From Pempheris klunzingeri (Eukaryota > Chordata > Actinopteri > Acropomatiformes > Pempheridae): DNA of 64,000 nucleotides. A program made the translations under genes and the position numbers. The stretch spans positions 15,528,501-15,592,500 of the forward strand of contig NC_092016.1 of assembly GCF_042242105.1 (NCBI RefSeq), given 5' to 3'. Positions 12,002 through 26,154 of this stretch are shown one piece after another. The notes beneath the pieces were generated by a model. The model saw nothing but the letters and a program-made list of their open reading frames with translations, was not told where the DNA came from and did not search any database. Positions within the stretch are counted from its first letter, which is position 1, and each line of letters opens with the position of its first letter.

Positions 12002-12900
12002 ATGCGTGGAGGTGAGTGTGGGATAATCCATGCGTGCCTGATTTAGGGCGTTTGATGAATTTGTTCCTTTTCTTTCTTGGAGAGAGAGCGAGAGGTGGGG
12101 GATATAGAGATTGACATCCTGACACATTTGTTCACAAACTTCTGATGTTTTCAGGTTCAACTTGCTCAAAACATGTAGGACAGGAAAACAGTTGTTTTGA
12201 AAATGTCTCCGGTGTAACTCCTGGTGTGGTTCCTGGTGCTGAAGTAACAGCTCCCCACCAGCGCTTTGAGGACCCTGCTCAGCTGGTTTAAGAGTAAAGA
12301 TGCATTTTGCAAGAAAGCAAATAAAAACCCAGTTTGGTCAAAAGGGGGAAATCTCTCCTGCCTCTTGCATCAGCATGTGGTGGCTCAGTGCCTGGACAGG
12401 AGGATTTGGGCTGCTGCTGCTGCTGCTGCTGCCTCAGATCCTCCTCCTCCACACATAGAATATGTGCCCTGTGGAAGTGGAATAGATTCAGTCAGTGAAC
12501 AAAATCCCTTAATTCTGCCATGAAGTGTCTTGGCGGCCAGCTGGAGACACTGCAGAAATTGACAGTGAAGCTAAATTTCACCGCACTTTCCTAAATTTCA
12601 GTTGATTGAAAGTACATTGAAATCTGTAAATTGCTGTAGATGCATATTTGAGGTTATTCTCGGGGTTAGCTTTCAGCTTTCAGATTCTTTTGTTCATTTT
12701 AACATAATGCAAGGCAAGATGGAATAAAGCATTTGAAAGACCATGTTAGCAGTTTACAAACAAGTAAACTAAATGATAAAACTGCTGCAACTTTCTGCAC
12801 CAGAAGCCAGAATATCTAATTAATAATGTTTGGAAAAATGTCCCAAACTGGTCCCACGAGCTGCCACAGCCACATACAGCAAACACACCATACAAATGTC

Positions 12901-12940
<40 letters not shown>

Positions 12941-15900
12941 ATGGCTGTTTTGTGTCTTGCAGCTTGTGAGTGGACGTTCATAGCCACACGCCAACATGCC
13001 ACTTTGGTGAAAACTCAAACCAAAAATTTTAGTGGCCTGGAGCCCGCGGGCTAGATGCTCTATTTTCGTCATATTTTATGTAATAAACACAAATGTGGCA
13101 CAAGGTTCAAACACCCGTGCACAGCATTATGGTCCACAGAGTAACATATAAGTCTTAGAGGAAAAAAAAAAAAAGGAGGATATAAAAATAGTAGGACGAG
13201 TTAAGCAAGCAGATGGTGGAAGCAGCACGTCCTTTGCTCCTCTGTGTCAATCTTTTGAACTGCTGTTATATATATATATATATATAAACTGTATATTCAG
13301 GGATTCCGCTGAGTGAGCTGAGACAACAAGCACAGACACACAAATCCCACTAAGCTCTCTCTCCCACTTTCCTTGATTGTGCCCTTCCTCACAAACTGTT
13401 GGCTTCTTTTACAGTCTGGATATTTCTCCTATTCATTGAGGAGGGATTTGCTCTGGCACAGAAGACTAAAGGTAAGATTGCTATATTCACTGCACTCCTT
13501 TGATAGAGGGACTTAAAAAGCTGTGACTTTTTTGCACAACTGTATATAGAATTACCTCTCGGGCGTCGATTGTCTTCACATTGTATCATTAACTGAACTA
13601 TCATTACATGTCTGGACGACTCTCGGCTGTAATTTACACACAGATGGAGGCGCAGGATCAAAAGGGGTTAACCCCTCTCAGCGGCCACAGCATTCTGCTC
13701 ACTGTGGAACCTGGGTACGAAACACAGACGGAGGCTCCTTCAGCTCCCCGAACTACCCGAATACGTACCCTCCCAACAAGGAGTGTCTGTATGTACTGGA
13801 AGGTAACCAACAACATCCATCTGTGCCTGAAAAAAGTTGAGCTCATATTCCAATTTTCCTGAATGTTGCACATTTTGAAATTAAATGAGGTCAGAATATG
13901 TTGTGAGCTCTGATAGAAATTACAAAGGAACAAAATAATTATATATAATTATATTTGTGATGGTCAAGAAAGCAATCTGTTGTTGTTAATGTTTCTGTCT
14001 TTCGATAATGACATCAGCATTGCTTATCACGACCTTATTCAAAATCTTTTGACATGCTGTCTGTTTTGGAAACAAAGCCAAAAAAATGTCTTACCAACTT
14101 TAAAAGAAATGCAAAAGCTCCCCTCTATGGTCATTGTACACAACTGCTGGCAGTGAAAAACTTTTTCACGGTGCATCCCTCATTATCTTGCACACCAAAC
14201 TTTGTGTTATAATTGCTACTGGAGACCATAAAACAGCCTGACCTACAGTAATTCTATGTTAAAAACATCAGTAACATTGGGGAAAATCTGAAAGGAGCTA
14301 ATCTTTTTCACCACTCTCTGGTAGCAATGTACCCTTGAATCAGCTCTGTGGCAATAGATGTGACGCACCGCTCTGCTTCCCTCAGCCCTGCCCCGCCAGA
14401 GGATAGAGCTTCTGTTTGATCAGACCTTTTACATTGAGGCATCATTTGAGTGTCGTTTCGACCACATCGAGGTGCGGGACGGCCCCTTCAGCTTCTCGCC
14501 ACTCATCAATCGCTTCTGTGGCTCGGCCAGTCCCGGACTCGTCCTCTCCAGCGGACGCTTCATGTGGATTCGCTTCTACAGTGATGAAGAGCTGGAGGGC
14601 ATTGGGTTCCAGGTCCAGTACAGCTTTACTGCAGGTGAATAAAACACAGTAAAATGGTTTATTGATCCCTCTAAGGCAATGTTCTCTCTGCTCATTGGAT
14701 GTTCATCCGATTTGCTCAAGTAACGTTTCAGTCAAATGTCTCTGCTGTTATTAGCTAATCAAATATCTACTTCCTCTGATGATGCCTCTGATAGGATGAT
14801 ATATCACTAACCGTCTCTATGATTTCCCCCAAAGACCCTGAATTTCATCTGCACGTGGGAGGACTCTTAAACCCCATCCCAGGTAGAGCAACCACACAGC
14901 TCAGTCTATTCAAAAAATTTCACTTGTACATCTTTAGATTATTATGAGATGCAAACTGCAAGTGTCAGTTTCTTTTAACTGTCACGTCTAATCTCCTTTT
15001 TTCTCTTATGGTTTTCCTTTTATCTGCCTCTTTGTTATTTCCCTTTGTCACTGTCTGTGGGTTAGATTGTCAGTTTGAGCTTTCTGGGCCTGACGGCCTG
15101 ATCCGTTCCAGTCAGGTGGAGGAGGAGTACAAACTGAAGCCAGAACAGGCAGTGGACTGCATCTGGACTATACGAGCCCCAACAAACAACAGGGTGTGAC
15201 TTCTTCTGCATCTAATGCACAATGGCAGAATAGGCTTAATTTTCTACCTTTTCCACAATTGTGCTAACAGGATGCTTATATAGGTGCTGAGAAAACTAAA
15301 AGTAAGAGTTGAGGAGAGATATGAAAAAAATACTTCTCCAGAAAATGACAAACAGTACACTGGTTGAAAAGATGAGTCTCCAGCCTACCGTGCATTTTGC
15401 ATCCTGCATAGCTCCACACCCTCCACATCTGCTGTGATTTGTCTGTTCCATCTCGTTTACATAATCAAAAAGACAAACCATGTGGCTTTCAACTTCATAT
15501 CACAAAAACCCTAGAAATTTACATCTTCTATTATCAAACATTCACTTCAGCTTGACATATGTGCACTTGAACTACAAGAGAAACAAATACATTGATAATC
15601 CGTCAGTCCACATAAGTACACATACAGTAAAGCTGACTCAAAATGATTTATATTTGATCCCTGTGATCCCTTCAAACGGACATGGCTTCTTAAAGACAAG
15701 CAAAATACACTGAACTGAATGAAAGATGATCAAAATGTAAAGTATATCCCTCCTCGCTGCTTATTCCAGATTTACCTGCGATTCTTGGAATACCAGATGG
15801 AAAACTCAAATGAATGTAAGAAGAACTTTGTGGCTGTTTATGATGGCAGTAATGCTATTGAGGACCTAAAGGTAATATATTTTTAAATATATCTAATATA

Positions 15901-17969
15901 CTGTATGTTGCTCCAGAGTGAAAATTAGAGCCCCCTGTTCTTATCCGCTTTATTTATCGCACATTGCATTGCTTTATACTCTAATTTCTCTCTCATTTTG
16001 CTACACAACAGGCTTTGTCTTTCTTTCCTTGTCATACACGCCCCTTTAATCAGAACATTTGAATCATAAATATGTAGCAACTGTTCTACAGACCTTGGCA
16101 TCAATGAGACTACACATCCAAAACCATAAGAGAAAATGGTGTGTGGTTTCTTGCAGGCCAAGTTTTGTAGTACAGTAGCTAATGACATCATGCTGGACAC
16201 TGGTGTGGGGGTAGTGAGGATGTGGGCCGATGAGACGAGCCGTCTCAGCCGTTTCCGGATGCTGTTCACTTCTTTTGCAGACCGTGAGTTTCTCCCCCAA
16301 GATTATTTTCAACCTCTGCCATTTTGTGTTTTTACCAGTGTTTTATAATCAAAATGCTACAAAAATGTAGGGTTTTCTGTGTTTCCTTTGTATTAATAAG
16401 ATCTGTTACAAACGTTTGGCTAAAAATGGCAAGAAACAGATGAACCTCCTCTCACTGTCAATGGCTTTGGTCGCTTTGTCAGCCTGTTTGCATCACATAC
16501 TGAAACATCTGTGTCTGTGTTTCAGCACCCTGTATAGGCAGCGCATTCTTTTGCCACAGCAACATGTGCATCAACACTTCTCTGGTGTGCAACGGCATAC
16601 AAAACTGTGTCTTTCCCTGGGATGAGAGCAACTGCAAAGGTACTCCAATTTTTTTGAAAATTCGCTGTGATATATTACAGCGAGTTGTGTCGTGTTATGT
16701 AATATGATGCATGCCGCGTCTGGCTCCGTTGTGTCACATTGAGCCTCCTTGAGGAAGTCTTCCACGTAATTTTTCACCCTGATACCACAGAGCAGTTCAT
16801 TATAGACAGCAGAGAAATGTTGGACAGTACAAGATGGGCAGGAAAATAATGATCTCATCATCTTTACTGCCTTTGCAGTTAAAAGACCTTCAAGGCCTTA
16901 TGGCTGTTTAGTAGCTCTTAAGAACTTCAATTGATTGGGATGACTGTTTATCAGTGCTTTGGCTTTTAGTGAAGATTCTGAATTGTTTCTGGCAACCAAA
17001 GATACAGACTGTCCAGACGGAGGTGGCAACAAGTAAATGACTGATGTACTCTCAGTACCTCTAAATGTCTCTCATATTTCATCTCTCCGTGTTACTTTCT
17101 TCATATCCATCATCCAGAGAAAAAGAGCAAGAGTGTTTTTCACCAGATTACAAAGACTCATGGGACAATAATCTGTGTGTCCACGGGAGTGGTGCTACTG
17201 CTCCTCATCGTCTCCATCCTGGTGCAAGTCAAACAGCCACGAAAAAAGGTAATTAAGACAATTACTTAGCATTATGGCACAAAATATTGGTGTAAAATTA
17301 GCTCATTTATTAAGTGTGTTCAATCATAATTTGAAGGTGTTGGTACGTAAAAATAACCTCTTCCACCGAGGCGAATTCCAGGAGGTGTTTGACCCTCCGC
17401 ATTATGAACTCTTTACTCTCAGAGACAAGGTTAGTTTGACTATTTTTGACTGACTATTAGCTGCACGTGATGATTTTCTTGTAAAACAATCAGAAATGTA
17501 ACGACATTATCTATTATAGGAGATGTCTGGGGACCTTGGGGAGTTATCAGAGGAGCTCCAGTCCCTGCAGGCGCTCAGGAGATCATCTTTAGGCTCACGC
17601 TGCATTCACGAACACCATTGTGGCTCTCAGGCTTCTGTCAATTCCATTAAAACCAGTCAAGGTGCACATGGAATGGGCAGGGGATCCATGGAGCTTTCTC
17701 CTTTCAGAGGGGACTTCCAGAGCAGCTTACCTCCCCTCAGGGACTTGAACAGCAGTCTGCGGAAGAAGAGCTGGCCTAGTATGAAACCAGGACGAATGCA
17801 GGGCCATCACACTATGGGGGATAGAGTACTGGGGCGGCAGGATAGAGTAATGGAAGAGGACGAAGTGGAGGAGGAAGATGGAAGGTATGACGTGTATGTG
17901 CGCAGGGCAGGAAGCCGAAGAGGAAACTTTGAAATGGCCCAGCAAAGATCCTTGTCCATGGACTTCTGA
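12002..17969 (+). CDS. neto2: NETO2, CUB/LDLa auxiliary subunit of kainate receptors
   Basis: Twelve coding exons, all in phase: 12002-12011, 13415-13471, 13644-13802, 14386-14634, 14835-14882, 15066-15193, 15770-15871, 16157-16283, 16526-16639, 17118-17248, 17337-17429, 17520-17969; 555 aa (human 525). Exon 1 codes only MRG; with exon 2 it gives a signal peptide ([16 protein letters not shown]). CUB1 spans about 43-155 (CGTW...[20 protein letters not shown]), CUB2 about 176-291 ([27 protein letters not shown]), and the six-cysteine LDLa about 296-330 ([17 protein letters not shown]). A membrane span lies at about 347-369, followed by a tail with [33 protein letters not shown] and DRVMEE. The end RSLSMDF matches NETO2 (SISIDF), not the PDZ-binding TRV of NETO1. 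The family tunes gating and trafficking of kainate receptors and binds KCC2. The middle of the tail is longer and more acidic than in human. Confidence 0.95.
12904..12937. repeat. (AT)n microsatellite in neto2 intron 1
   Basis: A pure AT run inside the first intron. A second, shorter TA run lies at about 13267-13286 in the same intron. Confidence 0.95.
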
Positions 17970-20863
17970 GAAGAAAAGACAAGGCTGGCACGGTTAATAA
18001 CGCAGCAATAACTGCAATATAGAGACAAAAGAGTGTCATTTAACTCCACAGAGCAGATGTGTCACCCTGAATTTCTTCATAATAAGAATAATTCTGAAGA
18101 AGAAGTGGGAAACCTATGGTCTGTTACAAAGCAGTGCTCCAGGTGTTCTTAGAAGTTCAACATACTCAAGCACTGCTGACTCTACTGGACACTGAAACAG
18201 CTGACAGTGAGCTGTTATTGTATTTGTGATCAGTGTTAAAGTGAAGACATGATAATGCTGTGTGTTGTTCTTGTTATCAATGTATTTTGTTGGAAACATC
18301 TTACTGTAAAGCAAATAGAAAACATGTTGAAATATGTTTTCAGTCAGTGTTTAGGCTCTGAAAGAGGAAGTGTGATTACACTTAAACAATTGAAAAACCA
18401 CCTCTCAGTTTTTGTTTGATGTGTTATTACCTGTATTAAAGAATAAATATCTACATTTCTGCATAATTGGTTCAGGAAAGGTTTCATCTTGCCTTTGATG
18501 CAGTCAGTTTTTACACCAGATTTAAGTAGTACCATAAACATCTGAGCAGTCAGTGGTGCTCCTTCACAGGACGGAGGTGTGTGTGATCAGGAATCTACTA
18601 AAAGGTATGTCACGGGCTATTTGTCACTGGACTCTGCACACACCATTATAAAACAATAGAACACTTCATTTCTTTTACTTCAATTTCATTTTTTCTTTTT
18701 GGCTTTTGGCACAGAATGTAACTGATGGGTGAGCAGGTTTTACCTTGTCTAATGCATAGGACCCAACACACCTTGGAATAAAGGATAATGATTAATCAGG
18801 CCAATGTTAAAAATGTAATAGTTTAATCAGAAGTAATGATGAAAAAGGGTTGAACTGGTAAATTAAATTAACATGCGCACAATGTACAGCTTTGACAGAT
18901 GGCTATAATACAATAGATTGCTTTTAACATGTATCTCATGGTTGATGTCTCTGAGAATCAGAAAATGTGCTCATGTAAAAATTGTTTATATGCTAAATAC
19001 ATTCGACATTCCCCCAAATGTATGTTTTAACTTTCCTATTCTCACACAGGCACAGCTTTGTGCTCAGTGTGCCAAACTACTTCAATAACCTTGCAGCTGG
19101 AGGACAGAGCACATTTAGAAATCCAGAAAGTAATTTCTGAGCCACAGCCTCACAGTTTAGTCAGCAAATCTGTGGGGTTCATTCATCATATTCAGTAAAT
19201 TCACTGGGCAGATAATTAATGGAGCAACTATGTGTGCACACTGACAAACACATGAATGTGCAAAGTTGTCACTACAGTATTGGTGCTGTTTATGCCAGTG
19301 GCCTCGTCTTGCATTTGGTGTTCGACCTTTTAAGTGCAGTATGATGTGCTCAAATGTAATTAATATGATAATTAAAAAGGCAGCTCCGGGTTGCTACTTC
19401 ATACGCATGACCAAAATAATAAAAATATGACCAAACAGCTGATGAAGTAGTGAAAATGGGTCACTCACAATGGCTATAAAAAGGAACAAGATTTATCAGA
19501 TCTCTGTCTTTCCCAGATACTGCATGTTCGCTGAGTATGGCTGCTTTTTATATAACCTTGTGGCACACAGTCATTTTTTTAATCACATTATATCCATGAA
19601 TAGGGGGGAGATCTGGGACACATCAGATAATGGATTGCTACAAGGAAATCAATATAGGTCAGTAGGTAGAGGTGATGACTCAATAATTTGGATCTCTGAT
19701 AATAGCTCAACTTACCATCATATAAAGGTGTTGTTTGTTATTCCTCAACTGGATTCATAGTGAATACAATGGGGGAAATATAGCTCTGCAGAACGGAACA
19801 AATCGTATTTCTAAATGGGCCAAAAAAGGCCTTTTGACAGACATCAAATCCATCTCTAATTGTGGTATTCCTCAGTGCAATGGTTGGATTGTTACAAGCT
19901 TTGTTTTATGTTTAACCCTCACATTTTAGTGTATTCATCAATCCCATGTAGGTGGCTGTGTGGTCTTTGGCAAATGAACCGTGCACAGCCACAACTGAAC
20001 ATCAAGTTTACTTTACGGTACAAAAATGAGTGAGTCAGGTGATTATTTACATAAGCACCAACAGGTTGGCCTGCAGTCTGTGAGTCCAACACGTGCTTAA
20101 ACATTATCACGGAGTTTAGGATTCTAAAACCTGAGAGTGTGCTGATTGTAGTGTCTGTGCTGTGCTATGCGTGTGTGAACAATTATATATCAGATATGCC
20201 TCATGTGTGACCTCTGTTGCATAACCATAGATTGTTTATGAGAGATTTTTACAGTTGAGGTTGCACACGGACATAGCAAAGGAGAAATTGTGTTCCTTCT
20301 CTCTGCAGCAACTCAGACTCAGACAACTTTATGGTATCATAGGTGACATAGTGACAGCAAACTATGTAACCCAGACAGGTTTTCCATCATTCTTGTCTTG
20401 GATTACAGAGTACTGAGGAGCGGCTGAATAATAAACTAATGATTAAACAACTGGTTCAAAGCATCTTATGAAAAACACTATAAATATATGGGACTAAACA
20501 TAATACAGTCGATCATGCACGTCAATGATCATATAATTCTCTATGACATGTTGTAAATCTTTGATAGCAGTACTTTAATAACATATATATAAATATAACA
20601 CTTCTGCAATTCATCCACAACTCCTTTTTTGTCCCCAATTTATACTAAAAAACGCTACTATGACTTCTTTGATTAAAAAAATCAGCAGTGAATGAAAAAC
20701 ACTGCATTAGTCATTTCTTGTTTTCAAGGTCTTTGTGTTTTCATCCTGTTTCTTTTCATCTTCAGTCCACAAATAAGTACATTTCGTGTTTCAGTCTAAA
20801 TGGTCACATAGTCATAGTCAAAGACAGCATGTTCTGCTGCATCGATGTGCTTAAATCCAACCA
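17970..20863. other. neto2 3' UTR and spacer to tmem116
   Basis: A neto2 polyadenylation signal AATAAA lies at 18442-18447, about 470 bases after the stop. The rest, up to the tmem116 stop codon on the other strand, shows no exons. It is AT-rich, and 19952-19992 can fold into a short imperfect hairpin (GTGGCTGTG...CACAGCCAC). No transposon was recognised. Confidence 0.55.
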
Positions 20864-23800
20864 TCAGAATGAGCTCCTCAGTGATTCATCAAAGAAGGCC
20901 AGGTGGTTGTGTGTCACCAGCGGTGTATTCTCCCCAAGAACGGCTTCCTTGAAGTTTGGCCGTCCCCAGGCGTAAACCATACTGTTCAGGAAGCCTTGTA
21001 GGGACACACTGGCAGCCTAAAATAAACAAAAACAGTACTATAACCTGCAACTCAGACACTGAATGAAAATTCAATTTTCTCATTTGAAATCAGGTCTTGT
21101 TCTTCTGAAATGTACCTGTATCATATAAAGGCCGAATAGGCTGCGTTGTTCAATGTTTGTCCAGATCATCAGGGTAGACAGCAGAATGAGGAGAAGAGCT
21201 ACAGCAGCAAGAAACATATGACATCAATCTGATGTTGACTGAAAGTTGTTGAAATGTATTAGCTTTGTGTGTGTGTTTGTACCTGGTGTCCAGCAGACTA
21301 AGATGACCATCACCATGTTTCTTGCTGTAGAAAACACTTTTTTGAATCTCCTTCTTGAACGTCCATCACCTTCCACAGCAAAAAGCACCTCCTGCTCGTG
21401 TCCTTCATACCATTTACCAACCTTATAGTAAATGACCTGAAACAAGAAAAAATACATTACTACAGTTTGCTTACATGCGTGGACATACTATTCAAGTGTT
21501 TAGATGGCACTGTAAAATAATAAATGATAAGTATATTTACACAGATGTTTAAACCAATTAACAAGACAAAAAATGAAAAATGTTAAAATTTCTCTTAAAA
21601 TAATGTAATGAGTTATGACTTACCGAGCAAGACAACATCACTGGTATCACAACGGCAAAAAGAAAAACTCTGATGAAAGTGTCATGGATAATCTCCTGGG
21701 AAGAAAAAAGATCATGTTAGCACAAACGCACATTGGTCGAATCTGTCTTGCATTTCTTTTGAAAATAAAATGAATGCTCATATGATAAACACAAGAAGCA
21801 GCAATACCAATCAAAAACAGTGAAATAAATCAGTGCAAATTAAAATTAATGTAAGATAAGTCCTAAAGGCAAGTTTATAAAAATGTGGAAATGTGTCATG
21901 AGACAGTTTTATACTCACAGCATCAGAGCAGGTATCCCTCCAGATATGCAAGAACAAAATACAGCTGAGAACAAAGAAAAAAAAAGAGTCAAAAACACAT
22001 GGGAACAGACCTATTTTACTTCTGTAACTTCTTTAAAAGCACAATGACTTCGAAGAAAGTTAATCATGAAGGCTGTGTGCTCACCGGGTGCAGTATTTGC
22101 TGTCATTGAGGACGATCAATGATCTGTCAGTGACTGGAATCAGCAATGTAGTTTTTATGAAGGGAGTGAGCACATAAGCTAAGTATATTGCCATGGGGAT
22201 CAACCTGTAATATTAGACAAACAGACATACAGTTAAATATAAGGATATGGTAGATAAAACTATAGTATTTAAAAAGATACGGTTAATAAACTCACCAAAC
22301 AATGGCATATACAGGTATGGAGACTATTTTCCTTGTACACTGATTCTGTAAACCAGACAGATAGGGAAATGGAAATCATTTAAATTACTCCAGGCTGTTT
22401 TTTGTACAAATCATGATCTCTAACTGTGGTGGACGCCTCACCTGTCTGCCCTCATCCTCTGTGGGTCTTGCCCTCCACCCTTGGATTGCAGTCTTGGACT
22501 TCCATGCGTAGAGCACCACCAGCAGAAATGAAATGAAATAAAATGTCTGGAACAGAACGGACAAACACACAAAGATGCAACGATGAAGTCGGGGTGTAAC
22601 AATACAGTGCGGCACAAAACACGGTGGCGCCAAATGTGACAATGTGCGTCATGAAGCTGAAAGAACTTTTCAAAGGTACTCATTTCTGTGTGCATATATC
22701 GATTAAATGTCACCCGTTAACACTGTCAGCTGTCAATGTCTCAGCTGCTGAATTTTTGAGCTTAAAAGAAATATCCTTGTCCTACTCCATGAATCTAAAA
22801 ACTGCTTATTTTCATTAAGGAATTGGAGGCCAACTGAGGTGTTTTGAGCACAAGTTCAGATATTTGCTCTTTATCTTTGTGAGAAAATGCTTTATTATTC
22901 CATTTATGTGGATAAAGGTCGACTTGTGAGAAAGCCACTTCATTTCTTTCATTGAAGACATTCTGTTATTTGCATTTTGCAGTAATACATTAGAAAAAAC
23001 CCAAGTAAAAATGATAAAACTTTAAAAACACTTTTTTAAATTACTCAGTATAGATATATACATACATACGTACCATCCTGTGAGTTAGTCAGAAAGACTT
23101 TGCTTTGTTGGGAGTGAAGTTGCCCATAAATATACCACACCTAGTATATTAATGATTCTCTAACATTATATTCCTTTAGTCGTTTGCTATGGGCCAATAA
23201 CATCTTGTAGATCTCTCACAATTGCGTCTTTGCTGTCTTGCACATTGAAAGTGGAGGGAATTGTTCATCTTAGGCTTGGGGTCACTGCATTTTCATTTCC
23301 ACTGATACAGAATTCATTTCGGACGCAGCTATTTTTGCTTCGATTAAATATTGGACTTTCAAATGCCTAAATATTTTCCATATCTGCCTTTTGAAAGAAA
23401 TCCACAAACTGAACTGAATGAAACTGCGCAGCATTGCTTTTGTTCATGCATTACATTTTTCTCTGTATTTGTTTTATGTAAAGTCAATATCTACTCTGTC
23501 CTTAACTCTTACCGTTGCAAATTACAATGTGAATTCAAAAAACTTGAGACTTAAGTTGGTGCAGTTTACAAAAGACTTACAGATATGTTATGAACACTTT
23601 GCCAGTTATCAGAGCATGAAGCATAGAGGAAACACAGTGCCATTTATAGAGCTGAAGACATGGCACAGCGAAACTGCTTACCACTGTGCTTTATGGATGG
23701 CAGTAAGGACCACATAGTTTTGGCTTATTTTATTGCTAAAATGACATGACACATCTGAGACCAAATGACTCAGGGAAAATCCTGCAGCATTGTGATTAAA

Positions 23801-25360
23801 CACATTTAGTGGTAGAACCTTTAACCCTGAAACGACAGACTCTTCAGCTGGGAAGCACCCAAATGGTCTAACAGAGTGAAAGTAACTGTTGCTCACCAGT
23901 GACAGCGGCAGGCTGTATTGGCAGATGGCTATGCTGTTGTCAGTGCTAACTTTGTTCAAGGCACTGGTGAACATGAGGATCAGAGCGGCGAGGAGGTCTG
24001 CCAGGGCGAGCTGCACCAGGAGCTGCACCTGCCGACAAATACACATATGCAAGGATGTTGCTTCACTGTAAAACTGTGAGAGAGAAAAATCAAGAAAGGC
24101 CCTGCAGCCTTTTGTGGCAATTAACCATTCTGTTTAAAAAAAAAACATAAAATGTGTACGATCCATGAATTAAGCACAGCATACAGTAACACAAATACAC
24201 ATGCTACCAAAAGCACAGTGACGCACACGAGCACACACAGGCATTCGTGAATGTACATCTAACCTGACTTACCTGTTCTTTTAGATGCCTCCATCTCACT
24301 ATGGAAACCACCAGGACAGAAAAACTCCCAAACACACTGCAGGTAATCAGGAATATGTGAAGTAGTAAATAACACCGTATAGGCTGGCAAAATGATATCA
24401 GCAGTATATTAACTTTAGTCTATTTTTTAACTTGTGTATTAGGTTTTGAATGAATAAGGAACATGAAGTTGTGAAGTCTTGGCGGCATGACAGCACATCA
24501 AGACTAAAGCTGAGGTTTATTACATGGGTCACTGAGTCTGAGCGCATGATAGACTGTTATGGCTGAAAGACAACTTGTCTCAGACACATGTGACACATGC
24601 ACGCGCACACACACACGTTAAGTCATAACCCTTGACTTTGCTTCATTAAAAACTAACTAGAGGCAAAGAGGACATTCAGTTTTTTTCCCGCATTTTCTCC
24701 GGCACCAGTTTGTCCTCTCTCTCATTGTGTCTTTGTCACAAATTGAAGAAAGAGAGCAAGAGACAGCACAAGCAGCAGAATTCACTGAGGGAAGTTTTAA
24801 GGTTTTTTTAGTGGCTACAACTCAGTGCTGAATATTACGTTTTTAGTAAGAAACATGGATGGCAACACCCTTGATAGAATAACAGCTTTATATAAGAACA
24901 CCAGAGAAAATTCAAAGAGAAAACATGAGCTAAATGTCACTAAATGTCTCTACAATCAGGAAGCTGAAACTATAAAATCATTGTTGTGCTGATATAATAA
25001 ACTTCCAGTACAAGAAATTCTAAAACATGTTTATGTGCCACAGTCTGATTGCTATATGGTCTCCTGATGTAAAATGTAAATAAATGACAATTGTCAATGG
25101 TGAGTCAAATCAAACTTGTAGCAGGTACAGTACGAGTGAGCATATTACCTGGGAGTGAGTAACACTAAGTACGCAGTAGAGAGAACATCAATCTGAAAAA
25201 CAAAATTCAAACATGTTCTTAGAAAGATATCTATTAACAGTAACAGTAACAGTTTTCATGCAAAGAAGCTGCTTTCATGTCCAATCAATTTATTCAGACT
25301 CAGAAAAGTATTAACCTTAATGCCTACCTGATCTCCACTTAGTATACCATCGGCTTCCAT
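20864..25360 (-). CDS. tmem116: TMEM116, GPCR-like seven-span membrane protein
   Basis: Twelve coding exons on the minus strand, all in phase: 25360-25328, 25192-25149, 24336-24273, 24028-23897, 22546-22442, 22345-22296, 22204-22085, 21964-21919, 21695-21624, 21436-21283, 21198-21116, 21016-20864; about 351 aa. It starts MEADGILSGDQIDVLSTAY. Seven hydrophobic segments follow: AYLVLLTPSVFGSFSVLVV, LLVQLALADLLAALILMF, TFYFISFLLVVLYAW, SIPVYAIVWLIPMAIYLAY, VFLFAVVIPVMLS, MVMVILVCWTP and SLQGFLNSMVYAWGR. The ALADLLAALI segment and the NSMVYAW/RPNFKEAVL end are like rhodopsin-fold receptors, with NSMVY in place of NPxxY and no DRY motif. The C-terminus RPNFKEAVLGENTPL is what I remember of TMEM116. 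The ligand and signalling are unknown. The common human form is shorter (about 245 aa); here all seven spans are coded. Confidence 0.85.
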
Positions 25361-25439
25361 GGTAAATATCCAATTATCACTATTCAAACCTTTCTCTGTG
25401 TGGGCACAGCTAAATAACTTTTTATTTGCTTTTGCTCTT

Positions 25440-25471
25440 TTTGCTTTCCCCTCGGGGATCAATAAAGTATT

Positions 25472-25539
<68 letters not shown>
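25440..25539 (+). repeat. Retroposon-like 3' tail followed by (CTAT)n microsatellite
   Basis: The words CCCCTCGGGGATCAATAAAG and TATTTC precede about 16 CTAT units at 25473-25539. This junction (G-rich word, ATCAATAAAGTAT, then CTAT repeats) is, from memory, a common 3' end of teleost LINE/SINE copies. The body of the element is not recognisable, so it is a strongly 5'-truncated copy or only its tail. Confidence 0.6.
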
Positions 25540-26154
25540 ACCTGCCTTCGTTACCGGCCTTTGTGAAAAGGTGCTCTCTTATGCAGGCACACCTCTATAA
25601 AAGTCTGCATCTAGTCACGTGCAGCTGTTTTGACTCCACCTGCTGCTTTTTGGATGTGTGTTTCACAGGTTAACCCTAGTGCAATACTTTCAAATGGGAA
25701 TCCCCATGTGGATTGTTAAAAATTCCTTTTCTTCCCAGTCTTACAAGAAATTAATACACGAAGAGAAAACAGGCAAACTAAAATGTAAAATGTAATTTCC
25801 TCTGCTTGAAATGATAACCAACAGCTACACACACACACACACACACGTGCAGTGACTGTCTGTCTGAACTCACCTGTAATTATTAACCAACCAGGTCACT
25901 TGTATCACAGCTTGCTCACATTATGATGAAAGTCTGTGTAACAGCGACATCTAGTGGTACCAATAGGCCCTCCATTTTACAAAAACAACCAAATATCGAT
26001 AATAATGTTCTGTCGTGTTAAACACGAGTCTTCTGCTTAATGCTAGAAATAATCACGCAGGCTTTATTGTTTGAACAGAAGATCTTGTATTTGTACAGGA
26101 CAAACCAACCAGGTGTGTTAACAGCCGAGTGTTGATAAAGTTGATTCAAACTGG

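Noticed and set aside
19952-19992. Hairpin GTGGCTGTG...CACAGCCAC, considered as a microRNA
   Set aside because: The stem is only 9 paired bases plus a bulge and a short extension, too short for a pre-microRNA, and no known mature sequence is matched.
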